DNA of 64,000 nt from Corynebacterium atypicum (lineage in GTDB: Bacteria > Actinomycetota > Actinomycetes > Mycobacteriales > Mycobacteriaceae), in assembly GCF_000732945.1 (NCBI RefSeq), contig NZ_CP008944.1, forward strand, positions 62,001 to 126,000, read 5' to 3'. The position numbers were made by a program, and so were the translations under genes. The first letter of the stretch is position 1. Each line of letters begins with the position of its first letter. A model generated the notes under the pieces. The model had not been told where the DNA came from, ran no database searches, and was given only the letters and a program-made list of their open reading frames with translations. Shown in pieces: positions 45,012 through 54,756 of this stretch.

Positions 45012-45908
45012 CTAGACCCAGTAAAAGACCCTGAAGCGCCACTGGCGCATGGCCACCAGGGCGAGGATCACGCCGGCAACGGTCATTCCGATGACGATCC
45101 ACCAATGGTAGGTGGGCAGTGGGGCGCCGATCAGCGGGGCGCGCACAATCTCCAGGTAGTGGTAGAGGGGGTTGAGCTGGGCAAGCTTCGCCCGGCCGCC
45201 CATCTCTGACATGTTTTCTTGCAGCGTGGTGGTCATCCACACGATCGGGGTGACGTAGAACAGCAGCTGGGTGCCGGCCTCGAGCAGCGGCGAGATGTCG
45301 CGGTAGCGGGTGGCCACGATGCCGAAGAACATGGCGACCCAGACCCCGTTGATGATGAGCAGCGCAAACCCGGGGATCACCAGGAGCAGGTGCCAGCCGA
45401 GCTGCCGGGGAAAGATGATCACCAAAATCAGCCAGATGACCATGTTGTGGGCCAAAAAGAGCGTCTGTTTCCACACCAGACGATAAACGTGCACCGAAAG
45501 CGCGGAAGGTAGCTGTTTAATCAGCCCTTCATTATCTATAAAGATATCTGCACCTTCTTTAATGCACCCTGAGATGAATCCCCACATAATTAGACCCACC
45601 GTCACGTGGGGTAGGAACACCTCGATGGAAACCTTGAAAAGAATCGAGTACAGCAGGCCTAAGGCGAGTGCCATGACGCCGGTGGCGATGGTGATCCAGA
45701 GCGGGCCGAGCACGCTGCGTCGGTAGCGCTGCTTGATATCCTGCCAGCCAAGTAACAGCCAGAGCTCGTGTTGCCCCAAGCCTCTGACCAGGTCTTTCCA
45801 TGCGGCCTTCATCGTGCGCGACTCGGAGGGCGGAGCGGCTTCCGCGGGCGCGGACGTCATCCTCTCGATGTCCGCGCGCAGCTGCTGGGTCTTTGTATGG
45901 TCCTGCAC
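45012..45908 (-). CDS. wzm: ABC transporter permease for galactan export (Wzm/RfbD-like)
   Basis: 298 residues. An amphipathic N-terminal part is followed by six hydrophobic segments of the ABC-2 type, starting after ELWLLLGWQDIKQRYRRSVLG, which is the typical cytosolic gate-helix sequence of Wzm proteins. Conserved YRDISPLLEAGTQLLFYVTP lies near 215. It forms the membrane channel for the ATPase encoded downstream. Start ATG 45908 faces a long divergent control region. Confidence 0.92.
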   Translation of the reverse strand: MQDHTKTQQLRADIERMTSAPAEAAPPSESRTMKAAWKDLVRGLGQHELWLLLGWQDIKQRYRRSVLGPLWITIATGVMALALGLLYSILFKVSIEVFLPHVTVGLIMWGFISGCIKEGADIFIDNEGLIKQLPSALSVHVYRLVWKQTLFLAHNMVIWLILVIIFPRQLGWHLLLVIPGFALLIINGVWVAMFFGIVATRYRDISPLLEAGTQLLFYVTPIVWMTTTLQENMSEMGGRAKLAQLNPLYHYLEIVRAPLIGAPLPTYHWWIVIGMTVAGVILALVAMRQWRFRVFYWV

Positions 45909-46271
45909 AGTTACCTAACCCTAGTCAGCCGGGGCAGCCAGCAGAAAGATTTGGGCCTCCACGGGGGCGCGAGTCGCCGCGTCAAGCTGGGGTTATGTCG
46001 GTTTTTTGAGAGGTGGGGCAAGCCTCGGCGCCGCGCCGGGCGCAGCTGCGGGGCGCTGGGGAACGGCCGCGGGGGCGCAAGAAAGTGGGGGACTATCCCT
46101 CTGCTATACCTGAGGCGGCCTCAGGGCACTAGGGTGTAGAGCAAGAAACGGTGACTTAAGCGACGCGCACCCATATTAGTTTTTCTTTTCCGTCTGACCT
46201 GGCGATGTGTTATCTCGGCGGCGGTTCGGCATACTAATGTGCGTTAATGTGCGGAATATTCAGGGAGATCT
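45909..46271. other. Divergent control region between wzm and the class V gene
   Basis: 363 bases without a gene. The right half is AT-rich (about 46165-46265) and holds a short direct repeat TAATGTGCGTTAATGTGCGG (46236-46255) just before the class V gene, likely near its promoter; GGGAG precedes that ATG. Nothing else stands out. Confidence 0.5.
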
Positions 46272-47606
46272 ATGGTTTACGACGTCCCGGAGGTTCGCGG
46301 GCAGTATGTCTCTTTAGGCGATGGCTGGACGTACCTCAATGCGCACGAGCGACCGCAGATCCCGCAGCGGGTGGCTACGGGTGTGGCGCGCGCGTTTCGA
46401 ACCTCTACGTCTCCGCTTGCGGGCAGCGGCGCGCCGACGGGCAGCCACGCCGACCACCGCGACGGGCAGTTTGAGGGGCATTTGCACATCAGCGCGGCGC
46501 GGCGGGCGATCGCGGATCTGGTGGGTGGCTCTGCGCGCGCCGTCGTGCTCGGCCCCAGCTTGGAGGCCCTCTACGGCATGCTCGCACGCGCGATGGGCCC
46601 GATGCTCCGGCGCGGCTCGCAGGTGTTGCTGAGCAACCTGGATCGCCCGCAGCTTTCCCACCAACTGAGCCAGGCCAGCGTCAATGCGGTGTGGGCGCAG
46701 CCGGACCTGGCCACCGGCGAACTGCCGGCCTTCCAATTCGCGGAGCTAGTCGATCCGGCCACCAGGTTGGTCGCGTTTCCGGCGGCGCAGGATTTGCTCG
46801 GGACGGTGACCCCCGTCGCGGAGATCACCGACATGGTGCATGAGGCGGCCCGCTCGTGGGTGCTTGTCGACGCCACGGCCTACGCCTGCTACCGGCCGGT
46901 GGACATGTCGGAGTGGGGCGCGGACATCGTGGGCGTTGACCTGGCGCGGCTGGGTGGGCCGCGGATCGCGGCGCTGGTCTTCCGCGACGAGCTGATGCTC
47001 AACCGGCTCGATCCGGTGGATCCGATGGCGGAGCGCGGCAGCGTGGAGGCCCTCGAAACCCCGGTGTCTGAGGGGCTGGCGGGCGGGGTCTCCCCGCTGG
47101 TGGATCACCTGGCTAACCTCGCCCGCCGCGGCGGGCACCAGGGCGCAGGCAGCTACGGTGGGCGGCGCAGCGCGTCCCGGGCCGGGTGGGCCGCCGGGGA
47201 GGGCTCTGGTGGCGGCCAGGCCGGGCCCGCGCTGTCTAGGCGCGAGCGGCTGATTTACTCCATGGGTGAGATGTCGACCTACCTGCAGGACCTGGGCCGG
47301 GACTTGGAGACGTTTATAGGGTCGCTGCCGTCGGTACACATATTGGGCGTCAGTGGCGAGGCCGCCCAGGGCTCGCACAACGATCGGGTGCCGCGCATCT
47401 CGTTCGCGGTGCGCGGCGTTCCCGCGCGCACGGTCTACCAGCGCCTCCTAGATAACGGCCTGGTCACCACCGTCACGCCGGTGACGCCCCTGGTGCGCGA
47501 GATGGGGGCCGAGGAGATCGGCGGCGCGGTGACAGTGTCGTTGGCGCCGTTTAACCAGGATCACGATATAGAGCATCTGACGCGGGTGGTGGCCTCGCTC
47601 GCCTAG
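46272..47606 (+). CDS. Cysteine-desulfurase-like (class V aminotransferase fold) protein lacking all lysines
   Basis: 444 residues, equivalent in position to mycobacterial Rv3778c. The fold-type I pattern is visible: LGPSLEALYGMLARAM, the cofactor-binding-like VLVDATAYACYRPVDMSEWG, then ADIVGVDLARLGGPRIAALV, which aligns with the segment that normally carries the Schiff-base lysine (S-x-Y-K-x-x-G-P). Here that residue is Arg, and I find no lysine anywhere in the protein. It therefore cannot form the usual internal aldimine with PLP and is probably a non-catalytic or structural homologue. A Gly/Arg/Ala-rich insertion lies near 290-320. The function is unknown. Confidence 0.88.
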   Translation: MVYDVPEVRGQYVSLGDGWTYLNAHERPQIPQRVATGVARAFRTSTSPLAGSGAPTGSHADHRDGQFEGHLHISAARRAIADLVGGSARAVVLGPSLEALYGMLARAMGPMLRRGSQVLLSNLDRPQLSHQLSQASVNAVWAQPDLATGELPAFQFAELVDPATRLVAFPAAQDLLGTVTPVAEITDMVHEAARSWVLVDATAYACYRPVDMSEWGADIVGVDLARLGGPRIAALVFRDELMLNRLDPVDPMAERGSVEALETPVSEGLAGGVSPLVDHLANLARRGGHQGAGSYGGRRSASRAGWAAGEGSGGGQAGPALSRRERLIYSMGEMSTYLQDLGRDLETFIGSLPSVHILGVSGEAAQGSHNDRVPRISFAVRGVPARTVYQRLLDNGLVTTVTPVTPLVREMGAEEIGGAVTVSLAPFNQDHDIEHLTRVVASLA

Positions 47607-47631
47607 CCGGCCCAGCACGCGCTGGGCCGAG

Positions 47632-48639
47632 CTAGCTGGCGACGCGTAGTGCCAGCTTGCCGGTCACCTTGCCGGAGTCAAGCGTGCGGTGGGCGAGCGC
47701 GGCGTCGGCAAGCGGGAAGACCTGGTGCACGTGGTGCCGGATGGCGCCGGCCTCGACCAGGGGCCACACGTTGGCGACGGTGCTGGCGACGATACGCGAT
47801 TTATCAGCAACCGAGCGGGCGCGCAGCGTGGTGCCGTGGATGCTCAGGCGGCGGGGGAGGAGAGACCCGAGGTTGATTTCGGCCTTGGTGCCGCCCTGCA
47901 TGCCGATGATGATGAGCTGGCCGTCCGGGGCAAGCGCGCGCAGGTTGCCCTTCAAATACTTCGCCCCGATGATATCGAGGATCACGTTCACCGAGCCCTT
48001 CAGCCCCTCGGAAAAGTCCTGCTCGTGGTAGTTGATCAGCTCGGTGGCGCCGAGCTTGCGGCAGTAATCGAGCTTGTCCGGGGAGCCCGCGGTGACCGCC
48101 ACGTCCAGCCCGAGAGCCGCGCACAGCTGGATGGCGAAGCTGCCCACGCCGCCTGCGCCGCCGTGGATGAGCACCCGCTTGGGCGCAGCGCCGTGGTCCC
48201 CAGCGTTTTGTTCCCTCGGGTTTTGCTCGCCCAGCCTGGCGACCATGCCGAGGTTGGACCACACGGTGCAGGCGACCTCCATAAGCGAGCCCAGTTCGTC
48301 CACCGTCAGGCCTGCCGGCAGGGGCGCGGTCTGCCCAGCAGGTACGGCAACGTACTCGGCGTAGCCGCCTCCCGCGAGCAGGCAGCCGACGGGCGAGCCC
48401 ACGGCAGGCCCGCGCCCGGCGCGATTTTCGACGATGGTGCCGGCGCACTCCATGCCGAGGATTTGGGAGGCCCCGGGCGGGGGCGGGTAGTGGCCACGCG
48501 TCTGCAGAATGTCGCCGCGGTTGACGCCAGCGGTGTGGACCTTGACCAGTAGCTCTCCCTCGGCCGGTGTGGGGGTGGGCACCTCGGCCAGCTGCAGGCT
48601 GGCGGGGTCTTTGGGGTCGGTTTGCACGATTGCCTTCAT
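47632..48639 (-). CDS. Zinc-free MDR oxidoreductase, quinone reductase-like (Rv3777-like)
   Basis: 335 residues. The N-terminal GroES-like domain has GVNRGDILQTRGHYPPPPGA and LGMECAGTIVENR; the NADPH motif is HGGAGGVGSFAIQLC (about 160-174). There are no zinc ligands, as in quinone oxidoreductases (QOR/PIG3 type). The C-terminal HQVFPLADAALAHRTLDSGK is typical. It is a cytosolic NADPH-dependent reductase with unknown natural substrate, convergent with the class V gene as Rv3777 is with Rv3778c. Confidence 0.88.
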   Translation of the reverse strand: MKAIVQTDPKDPASLQLAEVPTPTPAEGELLVKVHTAGVNRGDILQTRGHYPPPPGASQILGMECAGTIVENRAGRGPAVGSPVGCLLAGGGYAEYVAVPAGQTAPLPAGLTVDELGSLMEVACTVWSNLGMVARLGEQNPREQNAGDHGAAPKRVLIHGGAGGVGSFAIQLCAALGLDVAVTAGSPDKLDYCRKLGATELINYHEQDFSEGLKGSVNVILDIIGAKYLKGNLRALAPDGQLIIIGMQGGTKAEINLGSLLPRRLSIHGTTLRARSVADKSRIVASTVANVWPLVEAGAIRHHVHQVFPLADAALAHRTLDSGKVTGKLALRVAS

Positions 48640-48845
48640 GGTCTACCACCCTATGGGTGTGAGCAGGTGCTCGCCAGGGATCTCCTTGGGGGTGCCGAAG
48701 ACGTGTTCCCGGAAGAGAGGAAGGAGCACGGGCTCCGGCCGGAATCGCCCACGGGCGCGTGGCTTTCACAGGCAGTTGGGAAACCTCTGGGCGGCGTGCG
48801 ATAATGAGCGCGTTCCGGGAGTGGCCATGTCTGTTCCCGGGCGAA

Positions 48846-48930
<85 letters not shown>

Positions 48931-48956
48931 CGCTTATCGCTCTGCGTATAAAGACA

Positions 48957-48990
48957 ACCACCCCTACCGCCTTTCGGCAGTGGGGGTGGT
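48957..48990. terminator. Strong hairpin between tRNA-Ser and the yhdH-like gene
   Basis: ACCACCCCTACCGCC pairs with GGCAGTGGGGGTGGT across a short TTTC loop, about 12 bases beyond the minus-strand stop at 49002 and 27 bases beyond the tRNA. On the minus strand TGTCTTTATA follows; it may terminate transcription from both sides. Confidence 0.7.
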
Positions 48991-49001
48991 CTCAACAGGT
49001 A

Positions 49002-50009
49002 TTAGTCGATGCGAACGACGGTGCGCCCGTGGCGCTTGCCTGCAAGGAGTTCTTCGCCTGCGGCGATCACCTCGTCGAGGCCGACCTCTTGCGTCATCTG
49101 CTCGAGAACATCCAGATCCAAATGCCTGGCGATGATGCCCCATGCCCGCTCACGCATCCGCAACGGGGCGTCGACCGAGTTTGCGCCAACGAGCGTGACG
49201 CCGCGCAGAATAAATGGAAGCACCGTGCCGGGAAGATCCGGGCCTTGAGCCATTCCGCAGGCCGCGGCGGTAGCACCCCACTTAAGTTGCGCGATGGCAT
49301 TGACCAGGGTGTGGGACCCGACAGTGTCGATCACGCCTGCGAAACGCGCCTTCTGCAGTGGCTTGCCTTTCTCCGCGAACTCGGCGCGGTCGAGCACCTT
49401 GGCGGCGCCCAACCCACGAAGGTAGTCGCCGTACTCGTCGGAGCGACCTGTGAGAGCAGCGACGTTCACGCCCAACTGAGACAGCAGGTGGATAGCGATG
49501 CTGCCCACCCCGCCGGTAGCGCCGGTTACCAGCACCGGATCGCTTTCCTCGGCGGTCAGTCCGTGATCGATCAGCGCCTGCACACACAAGGCAGCAGTAA
49601 AGCCAGCGGTCCCTATCGCGGCGGCCTGCCGCGCATTAAGCGGGCCCGGCAGCGCGATCGTCTGCCCCGCGGGCACCCGGACCCGCTGCGTGTATCCGCC
49701 GTTGCGGAACTCTCCGAGACCTGCGCCGTTGACCAGAACCGCCTGCCCCTCGCGGAACTGGCCGCCGGGGGCGGCGCTGACCGTCCCCACGGCATCGATA
49801 CCCGGCACCAACGGGGTAGTGCGCACGATGCCTGGATTTCCGGCCAAGGCCATCGCATCTTTGAAGTTGAGCGAGGAATACTCGACGTCGATTAACAGCT
49901 CGTCGTCCGGCAGGTTTCGGTCTTCTACCGCAACCTCTCCCATGTGGGCCGGCGTTTTCACGGCGTCGACAATGATGGCGCGTGCGCGCGGTAGATTGCT
50001 CTGAGTCAT
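49002..50009 (-). CDS. YhdH/AcuI-family MDR oxidoreductase
   Basis: 335 residues. SSLNFKDAMALAGNPGIVRT near residue 45 and PLVPGIDAVGTV are signatures of the YhdH/AcuI (acrylyl-CoA reductase) branch; TGATGGVGSIAIHLLSQLGV (about 163-182) binds NADPH. GMAQGPDLPGTVLPFILRGV and LVGANSVDAPL near the end are also typical. It reduces 2-enoyl thioesters or similar toxic electrophiles; the substrate is inferred. It stands 65 bases after the aminotransferase gene, on the same strand. Confidence 0.88.
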   Translation of the reverse strand: MTQSNLPRARAIIVDAVKTPAHMGEVAVEDRNLPDDELLIDVEYSSLNFKDAMALAGNPGIVRTTPLVPGIDAVGTVSAAPGGQFREGQAVLVNGAGLGEFRNGGYTQRVRVPAGQTIALPGPLNARQAAAIGTAGFTAALCVQALIDHGLTAEESDPVLVTGATGGVGSIAIHLLSQLGVNVAALTGRSDEYGDYLRGLGAAKVLDRAEFAEKGKPLQKARFAGVIDTVGSHTLVNAIAQLKWGATAAACGMAQGPDLPGTVLPFILRGVTLVGANSVDAPLRMRERAWGIIARHLDLDVLEQMTQEVGLDEVIAAGEELLAGKRHGRTVVRID

Positions 50010-50074
50010 GGGGCCCCAGTCTAGGGGCCAGGCCGCTGCGGTGGAAGGGTTTTGCTCCGCAAATTCGGGCCCGG

Positions 50075-51118
50075 TTATCGGCCGCTAGTACAGCCTTGCC
50101 AGGCCTTGAGGAGGCGGTCGTTTTCGGCGCGGCTGCTCACGGTGACGCGCACGCCCTCGGGGAAGGCTCGGACGAGCACTCCGGCGTCGGCAAGCTTGGA
50201 GGCTACGCGCTGCGGGAAATCCGCGTCGCCTTCCGGGGTGGGCAGCCAAAGGAAGTTCGCCTGCGAGTGCTCCGCGCCGATGAGGTCCGCCACGCGGTCA
50301 CGATCGCTGACAATTTCCTCGACGCGCGCGAGGAGCTCCTCACGGGCGCTAAGGGAGGCGAGCGCGCCTGCTTGGGCCGGCGTGCTGAGCGCAAAGGGGA
50401 TGGCGACCTTATCGAGGGCGCTGATGATCTCTTCGGCGCCGAAGACGTAGCCCACGCGCGCCCCAGCCAAGCCGTAAGCCTTGGAGAAGGTGCGCAGCCC
50501 CACCACGTTGGCATGGCGCGCAATCTCCTCCGTGGCCACCGGGGTATCGGTGGCGCGGTTGAACTCGAAGTAGGCCTCGTCGAGCGCCACGGTGACGCGC
50601 TCGGGGACCTGGGCCATGAAGCGCGCAAACTCCTCGGTGGTGACCGTCTGCCCTGAAGGGTTATTGGGGTTGCAAATAAATACCAGGCTGGTCTTGTCTG
50701 TGATGCGCGCGGTCATCGCGTCCAGATCGAGGCCCCCGGTTGCAGTCAGCGGGACCGCAACGGGCGTGGCCCCGACTACCTGCGCAAAGATGGGGTAGGC
50801 CTCGAAGCTGCGCCAGGGGAAGATCACTTCGCTCTCCGCGGTGCTGGTGATCTGTACAAGCTGCTGGCACAGCGCCGAGGAGCCGCAGCCCACGGCCACC
50901 TGGCTCGCGTCGAGCCCCAGCTGCGCCGCGAGGGCGCGGACAAGCTCTTGGGCCGGCATGGGCGGATAGCGATTGGCTCCCGCAGCGGCCGCGCTCATCG
51001 CCTCCACTGCCGCTTGCAGCGGCGGGAAAGGGACCTCGTTAGAGGAAAGCTTGAGCGCGCCCTCTTGGCGCTTGCCTGGAGCGTAGGAGGGTAACCGGTC
51101 GAGATCTGGCCTAATCAT
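50075..51118 (-). CDS. pat: Aromatic/histidinol-phosphate-type aminotransferase (Pat/HisC2)
   Basis: 347 residues. LSSNEVPFPPLQAAVEAMS near 24, the PLP-contact Asn in FICNPNNPSGQ, Asp/Tyr in VALDEAYFEF and the Schiff-base lysine in TFSKAYGLAGARVGY (near residue 218) are all present. The length and sequence fit the actinobacterial phenylalanine aminotransferase that makes Phe/Tyr from their oxo acids; a HisC role is possible. In mycobacteria the equivalent Rv3772 is near this same cell-wall region. It is divergent from the tRNA pair. Confidence 0.88.
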   Translation of the reverse strand: MIRPDLDRLPSYAPGKRQEGALKLSSNEVPFPPLQAAVEAMSAAAAGANRYPPMPAQELVRALAAQLGLDASQVAVGCGSSALCQQLVQITSTAESEVIFPWRSFEAYPIFAQVVGATPVAVPLTATGGLDLDAMTARITDKTSLVFICNPNNPSGQTVTTEEFARFMAQVPERVTVALDEAYFEFNRATDTPVATEEIARHANVVGLRTFSKAYGLAGARVGYVFGAEEIISALDKVAIPFALSTPAQAGALASLSAREELLARVEEIVSDRDRVADLIGAEHSQANFLWLPTPEGDADFPQRVASKLADAGVLVRAFPEGVRVTVSSRAENDRLLKAWQGCTSGR

Positions 51119-51212
51119 GGCTCTACTGTAGCCGCATGGCCTTGGATTTTGCGTGCAGCTACGGGACTCAGATAGACTGGCCCGGGTCCAGCCTAGTAGC
51201 TGGGCTTGGTGT

Positions 51213-51303
51213 GGAGACGTGCCAGAGCGGCCGATTGGGGCTCACTGCTAATGAGTTGTCCTTGTGATGAGGACCGGAGGTTCAAATCCTCTCGTCTCCG
51301 CCA
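51213..51303 (+). tRNA. tRNA-Ser (anticodon GCT)
   Basis: Acceptor GGAGACG pairs fully with CGTCTCC; anticodon GCT at 51247-51249 in the loop between CTCACT and AATGAG; long variable arm with a CCTTGTGATGAGG-type stem; T arm GAGGTTCAAATCCTC. CCA is encoded. One base separates it from the next tRNA. Confidence 0.95.
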
Positions 51304-51304
51304 G

Positions 51305-51377
51305 GCGCCCGTGGCTCAACGGATAGAGCATCTGACTACGGATCAGAAGGTTGGGGGTTCGAATCCCTCCGGGCGCA
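51305..51377 (+). tRNA. tRNA-Arg (anticodon ACG), copy 1
   Basis: 73 bases; acceptor GCGCCCG / CGGGCGC, anticodon stem TCTGA / TCAGA with ACG at 51338-51340, T arm GGGGGTTCGAATCCCTC. CCA is not encoded. It is identical to the copy at 54858. Confidence 0.96.
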
Positions 51378-51402
51378 CGTACATTACGTACCGCACAAAG
51401 AG

Positions 51403-51434
51403 TCCCGTCTAGCGCAAGAGCTAGGCGGGATTTT
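51403..51434 (+). terminator. Rho-independent terminator after the tRNA pair
   Basis: TCCCGTCTAGC pairs with GCTAGGCGGGA (one G:U) and is followed by TTTTC. It lies 25 bases after tRNA-Arg and before mgtE. Confidence 0.85.
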
Positions 51435-51516
51435 CACTTCCCTGAGGCGACGTACCCTGAAGAGGCTTTTTGGTTCTGTAGAGTTCGCCCGGGCTGGTTA
51501 GTAAAGGAGGTGCGCC

Positions 51517-52884
51517 GTGAGTGATACCCGCACCGAAAACAACAACCTTGATGATCTGAAGCGTATTTTGCGCTCCGAGGAACTGCGCCCGGGGCGCGCC
51601 CGGGAACTTGCCCAGCGGCTCGCCGAACCTCCGATCCAAGACATCGTTGCGCTCGTCGAACGCTTCGACGCCACCCGCGGTGCGCTCGTTTTGCGGCTGC
51701 TGTCCAGACAGCGTTCCATCGAGGTCTTTGACGCCCTCGACCCGCGCCACCAGGCCGACCTGATCGGGGCGCTGCAGAACCAGGACGTCCTCGAGTTCTT
51801 CGACGAGCTTGATCCTGATGACCGGGTCTCGCTGCTCGACGAGCTGCCCGCAGAGATCGCCGAGGCCCTGCTGCGGCAGCTCGACCCGGGCGAGTCTAAG
51901 ATCACCGAGGTGGTCATGGGCTACCCCAAGGGCTCGGTGGGCCGTCGCATGAGCCCGGAGGTCCCCACCATCTATTCGACGATGACGGCCGGGCAGGCCC
52001 TGGACAAGCTGCGCCGCACCGCCGACGAGGTGGAGACCATCTACGCCGTGCCCATCGTCGCCCACGATCGCAAGCTCGAGGGTTTCTGCTCCTTCGCCGA
52101 TATCTTCACCGCTGAAGACGACGTGCAGCTTCGCGACATCATGGTGGATCCGGTGTTTGCCTACGCGCACGACGACGCGGAGGACACGGCGCGCTGGTTT
52201 TTGCCGCTGGACTACCTCGCTTTGCCCGTGGTCGATGACACGAATCGGCTCGTTGGACTGTTGTCCTGGGACGACGCCCAGGACATCGTCGAGGAGGAGG
52301 ATTCCGAGGACACCGCACGTTCCGGCGGCGCCGAGCCGCTGCAACAGCCCTACCTGTCCACCCCGGTGATGAAGCTGGTGCGCTCGCGCGTCGTCTGGCT
52401 GTTGGTGCTCGCGGTCTCCGCCCTGCTCACCGTCCAGGTGCTCGATCTTTTCGAGGAGACGCTGGCCCAGGTGGTCACGCTCTCGCTATTCATCCCGCTG
52501 CTGACCGGCACCGGAGGCAACACGGGCAACCAGGCGGTGACCACGGTCACCCGGGCACTGGCGCTTGGCGACGTGCGCAAGCGGGACATGCTGCAGGTGA
52601 TGTGGCGCGAGATGCGGGTGGGCGTCATGCTGGGCACGCTGCTCGGTGTGCTTGGCTTTGCGCTCGCCTCGCTCGTCTATGGGCTGCCCATCGGCATCGT
52701 CATTGGCACGACGTTACTGGCCGTATGCACGATGTCGGCCACGGTGGGCGGGGCCATGCCCATCATCGCGAAAGCGGTGGGTGCGGATCCGGCGGTGTTT
52801 TCTAACCCGTTCATCTCCACCTTCTGCGACGCCACGGGCCTGATTATCTACTTCTTCATCGCCATCTCGGTGCTTGGGCTCTGA
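51517..52884 (+). CDS. mgtE: Magnesium transporter MgtE
   Basis: 455 residues from GTG 51517 with AAAGGAGG at 51504-51510. The helical N domain (ELAQRLAEPPIQDIVALVER), two CBS domains (about 140-270; MSPEVPTIYSTMTAGQALDK and IMVDPVFAYAHDDAEDTARW) and five helices in the C-terminal membrane domain are seen, with the pore motif PLLTGTGGNTGNQAVT near 330 containing the conserved Gly-Gly-Asn. It is a Mg2+ channel gated by cytosolic Mg2+ through the N and CBS domains. No Mg riboswitch is evident upstream. Confidence 0.94.
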   Translation: MSDTRTENNNLDDLKRILRSEELRPGRARELAQRLAEPPIQDIVALVERFDATRGALVLRLLSRQRSIEVFDALDPRHQADLIGALQNQDVLEFFDELDPDDRVSLLDELPAEIAEALLRQLDPGESKITEVVMGYPKGSVGRRMSPEVPTIYSTMTAGQALDKLRRTADEVETIYAVPIVAHDRKLEGFCSFADIFTAEDDVQLRDIMVDPVFAYAHDDAEDTARWFLPLDYLALPVVDDTNRLVGLLSWDDAQDIVEEEDSEDTARSGGAEPLQQPYLSTPVMKLVRSRVVWLLVLAVSALLTVQVLDLFEETLAQVVTLSLFIPLLTGTGGNTGNQAVTTVTRALALGDVRKRDMLQVMWREMRVGVMLGTLLGVLGFALASLVYGLPIGIVIGTTLLAVCTMSATVGGAMPIIAKAVGADPAVFSNPFISTFCDATGLIIYFFIAISVLGL

Positions 52885-53172
52885 GCGGGAGGGCGCGGAC
52901 CGGCTCGAAGCGGGTAGACGCGTCTGGACTTGATTCGGGTAATCGGGGGTTGGAGGCTACCCCCGGGCCCGCTGAGCGGCAGCGAACGGACCTGCAATAA
53001 TGTCAAATGGTACTTTGTTTTGTGTGAAGATTCTGTGAGGAAAAGACGTCTGCGGTTAGGATCGTGACTGAAACCGCAGGTGGGGTAGGTGTAGTAGCCA
53101 CCCTCGCTCCGTCGGGCACATGTACTCCTGGCCAACACTGGTCCGGCTGAACACGAAGGGGCGCAGATAGTC

Positions 53173-54756
53173 ATGGCCACTCCGAAGGTGCAGCAGAGTT
53201 CGTCGCACGCCATAGGCGAAGACTCCCGCACTCCAGACTTCAAAGACATTCGCCGCAGGGCCATCGGGCTGCTGATGGGTATCCTGCTCGCGGTCATCAT
53301 TTACCTGATTTTCCCGGATGACGCGGGCCAGCGGATCACCGAGGCCTATCCGGAGAACGGAGAAACCTACTCCTCGGACGCGATGCGGATCACCGCCGCC
53401 GTAGCCGTGCTCATGGGCGCGTGGTGGATGACCGAAGCGATCCCGCTGGCCGCTACCGCGCTCGTGCCGCTGGTCGCATTCCCCCTGCTCCAGGTGATCA
53501 AGTTCGGCGACATCTCTTCCTCTTACGCCGAGCCGACGATTTTCTTGTTCATGGGCGGGTTCATCCTGGCGCTCGGGATGCAGCGATGGAATTTGCATCG
53601 GCGCCTCGCGCTGAATGTGGTGCTCCTCGTGGGCACCCAGCCCAAGCGCCTCGTTCTTGGCTTTATGTTGGCCACGGGCTTTCTTTCTATGTGGGTGTCT
53701 AACACCGCGACCGCGGTCGTCATGCTGCCGATCGGCATGTCGGTGCTGCAACTCACCGCAGAAACGGTGGGTGGCATGCGAAAGTAGCGCCGCTTCGGTA
53801 CCGCGCTTATGCTCGCCATCGCGTACTCCGCGTCGATTGGCTCGGTGGGTACCATCATCGGCACTCCGCCGAACGCGCTGCTCGTGGCGTACATGTCGAA
53901 CACGCACGGAATCGAAATCGGTTTTGGGCGCTGGATGCTCGTCGGCGTGCCGCTGGCCGTCACCTTCCTCTTCATCGCGTGGCTGGTGCTGGTGACCGTG
54001 TTCAAGCCAGAGATGAAAGAGATCCCTGGCGGGCGTGAGCTGATCAAAGAAGAGCTAGCCAAAATGGGCAAGATGAAGCAGCCCGAGGTGCTCACCGCGA
54101 TGATCTTCGGTGCGGCCGCCCTGTGCTGGATCTTCGTCTCGCTGGCCATCGATAGCTTCGGCTGGTCGGTCACCATCGCCGACGCCGCCATCGGCCTTGC
54201 GGCCTCGCTGCTGCTGTTCATGACCCCTTCCGGGTACAAGCCCGGCGTGAACCTCATGGATTGGAAGACGGCCAACGACCTGCCCTGGGATGTGCTGTTG
54301 CTCTTCGGCGGTGGCCTGGCGCTGTCCAAGATGTTCTCTGATACTGGGCTCTCGCTGTGGATCGGGGACCTTGCGCAGGAACTCGCCGGCCTGCCCACTT
54401 TCTTGCTCGTCGCCGCCGTGGCGCTTGTGGTTCTCGCGCTGACCGAGTTCACTTCGAACACCGCGACCGCGGCAACCTTCCTGCCCATCTTCGCCGGTGT
54501 TGCCGTGGGCATTGGGCTTACCGCCGGCGGCCAGGAGCAGAACATCCTCCTGCTGACGATCCCGGTTGCGCTGGCGGCCACCTGTGCGTTCATGCTGCCG
54601 GTGGCTACGCCCCCGAACGCGATCGCATTCGGCTCTGGCTACGTGCGGATCAGCGAGATGATCAAGGGTGGCCTGTGGCTGAACTTGGTCGCCGTCATCC
54701 TGATCACCCTGACGGTCTACTTCATCGCGGTGCCTGTGTTCGGGATCGTCGGCTAG
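53173..54756 (+). pseudogene. SLC13/DASS-type anion symporter interrupted by an in-frame amber codon
   Basis: The frame starts MATPKVQQSSSHAIGEDSRT and carries the family features MGAWWMTEAIPLAATALVPL, MGGFILALGMQRW and the first SNTATAVVMLP motif. TAG at 53785-53787 (codon 205) follows GGMRK; the same frame continues RRFGTALMLAIAYSASIGSV, IGTPPN and the second SNTATAATFLP motif to a stop at 54754-54756. Reading a sense codon at TAG gives a normal 527-residue Na+/dicarboxylate-type transporter with 11 or more helices. Glutamine would fit the TAG position by one C-to-T change. Confidence 0.88.
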
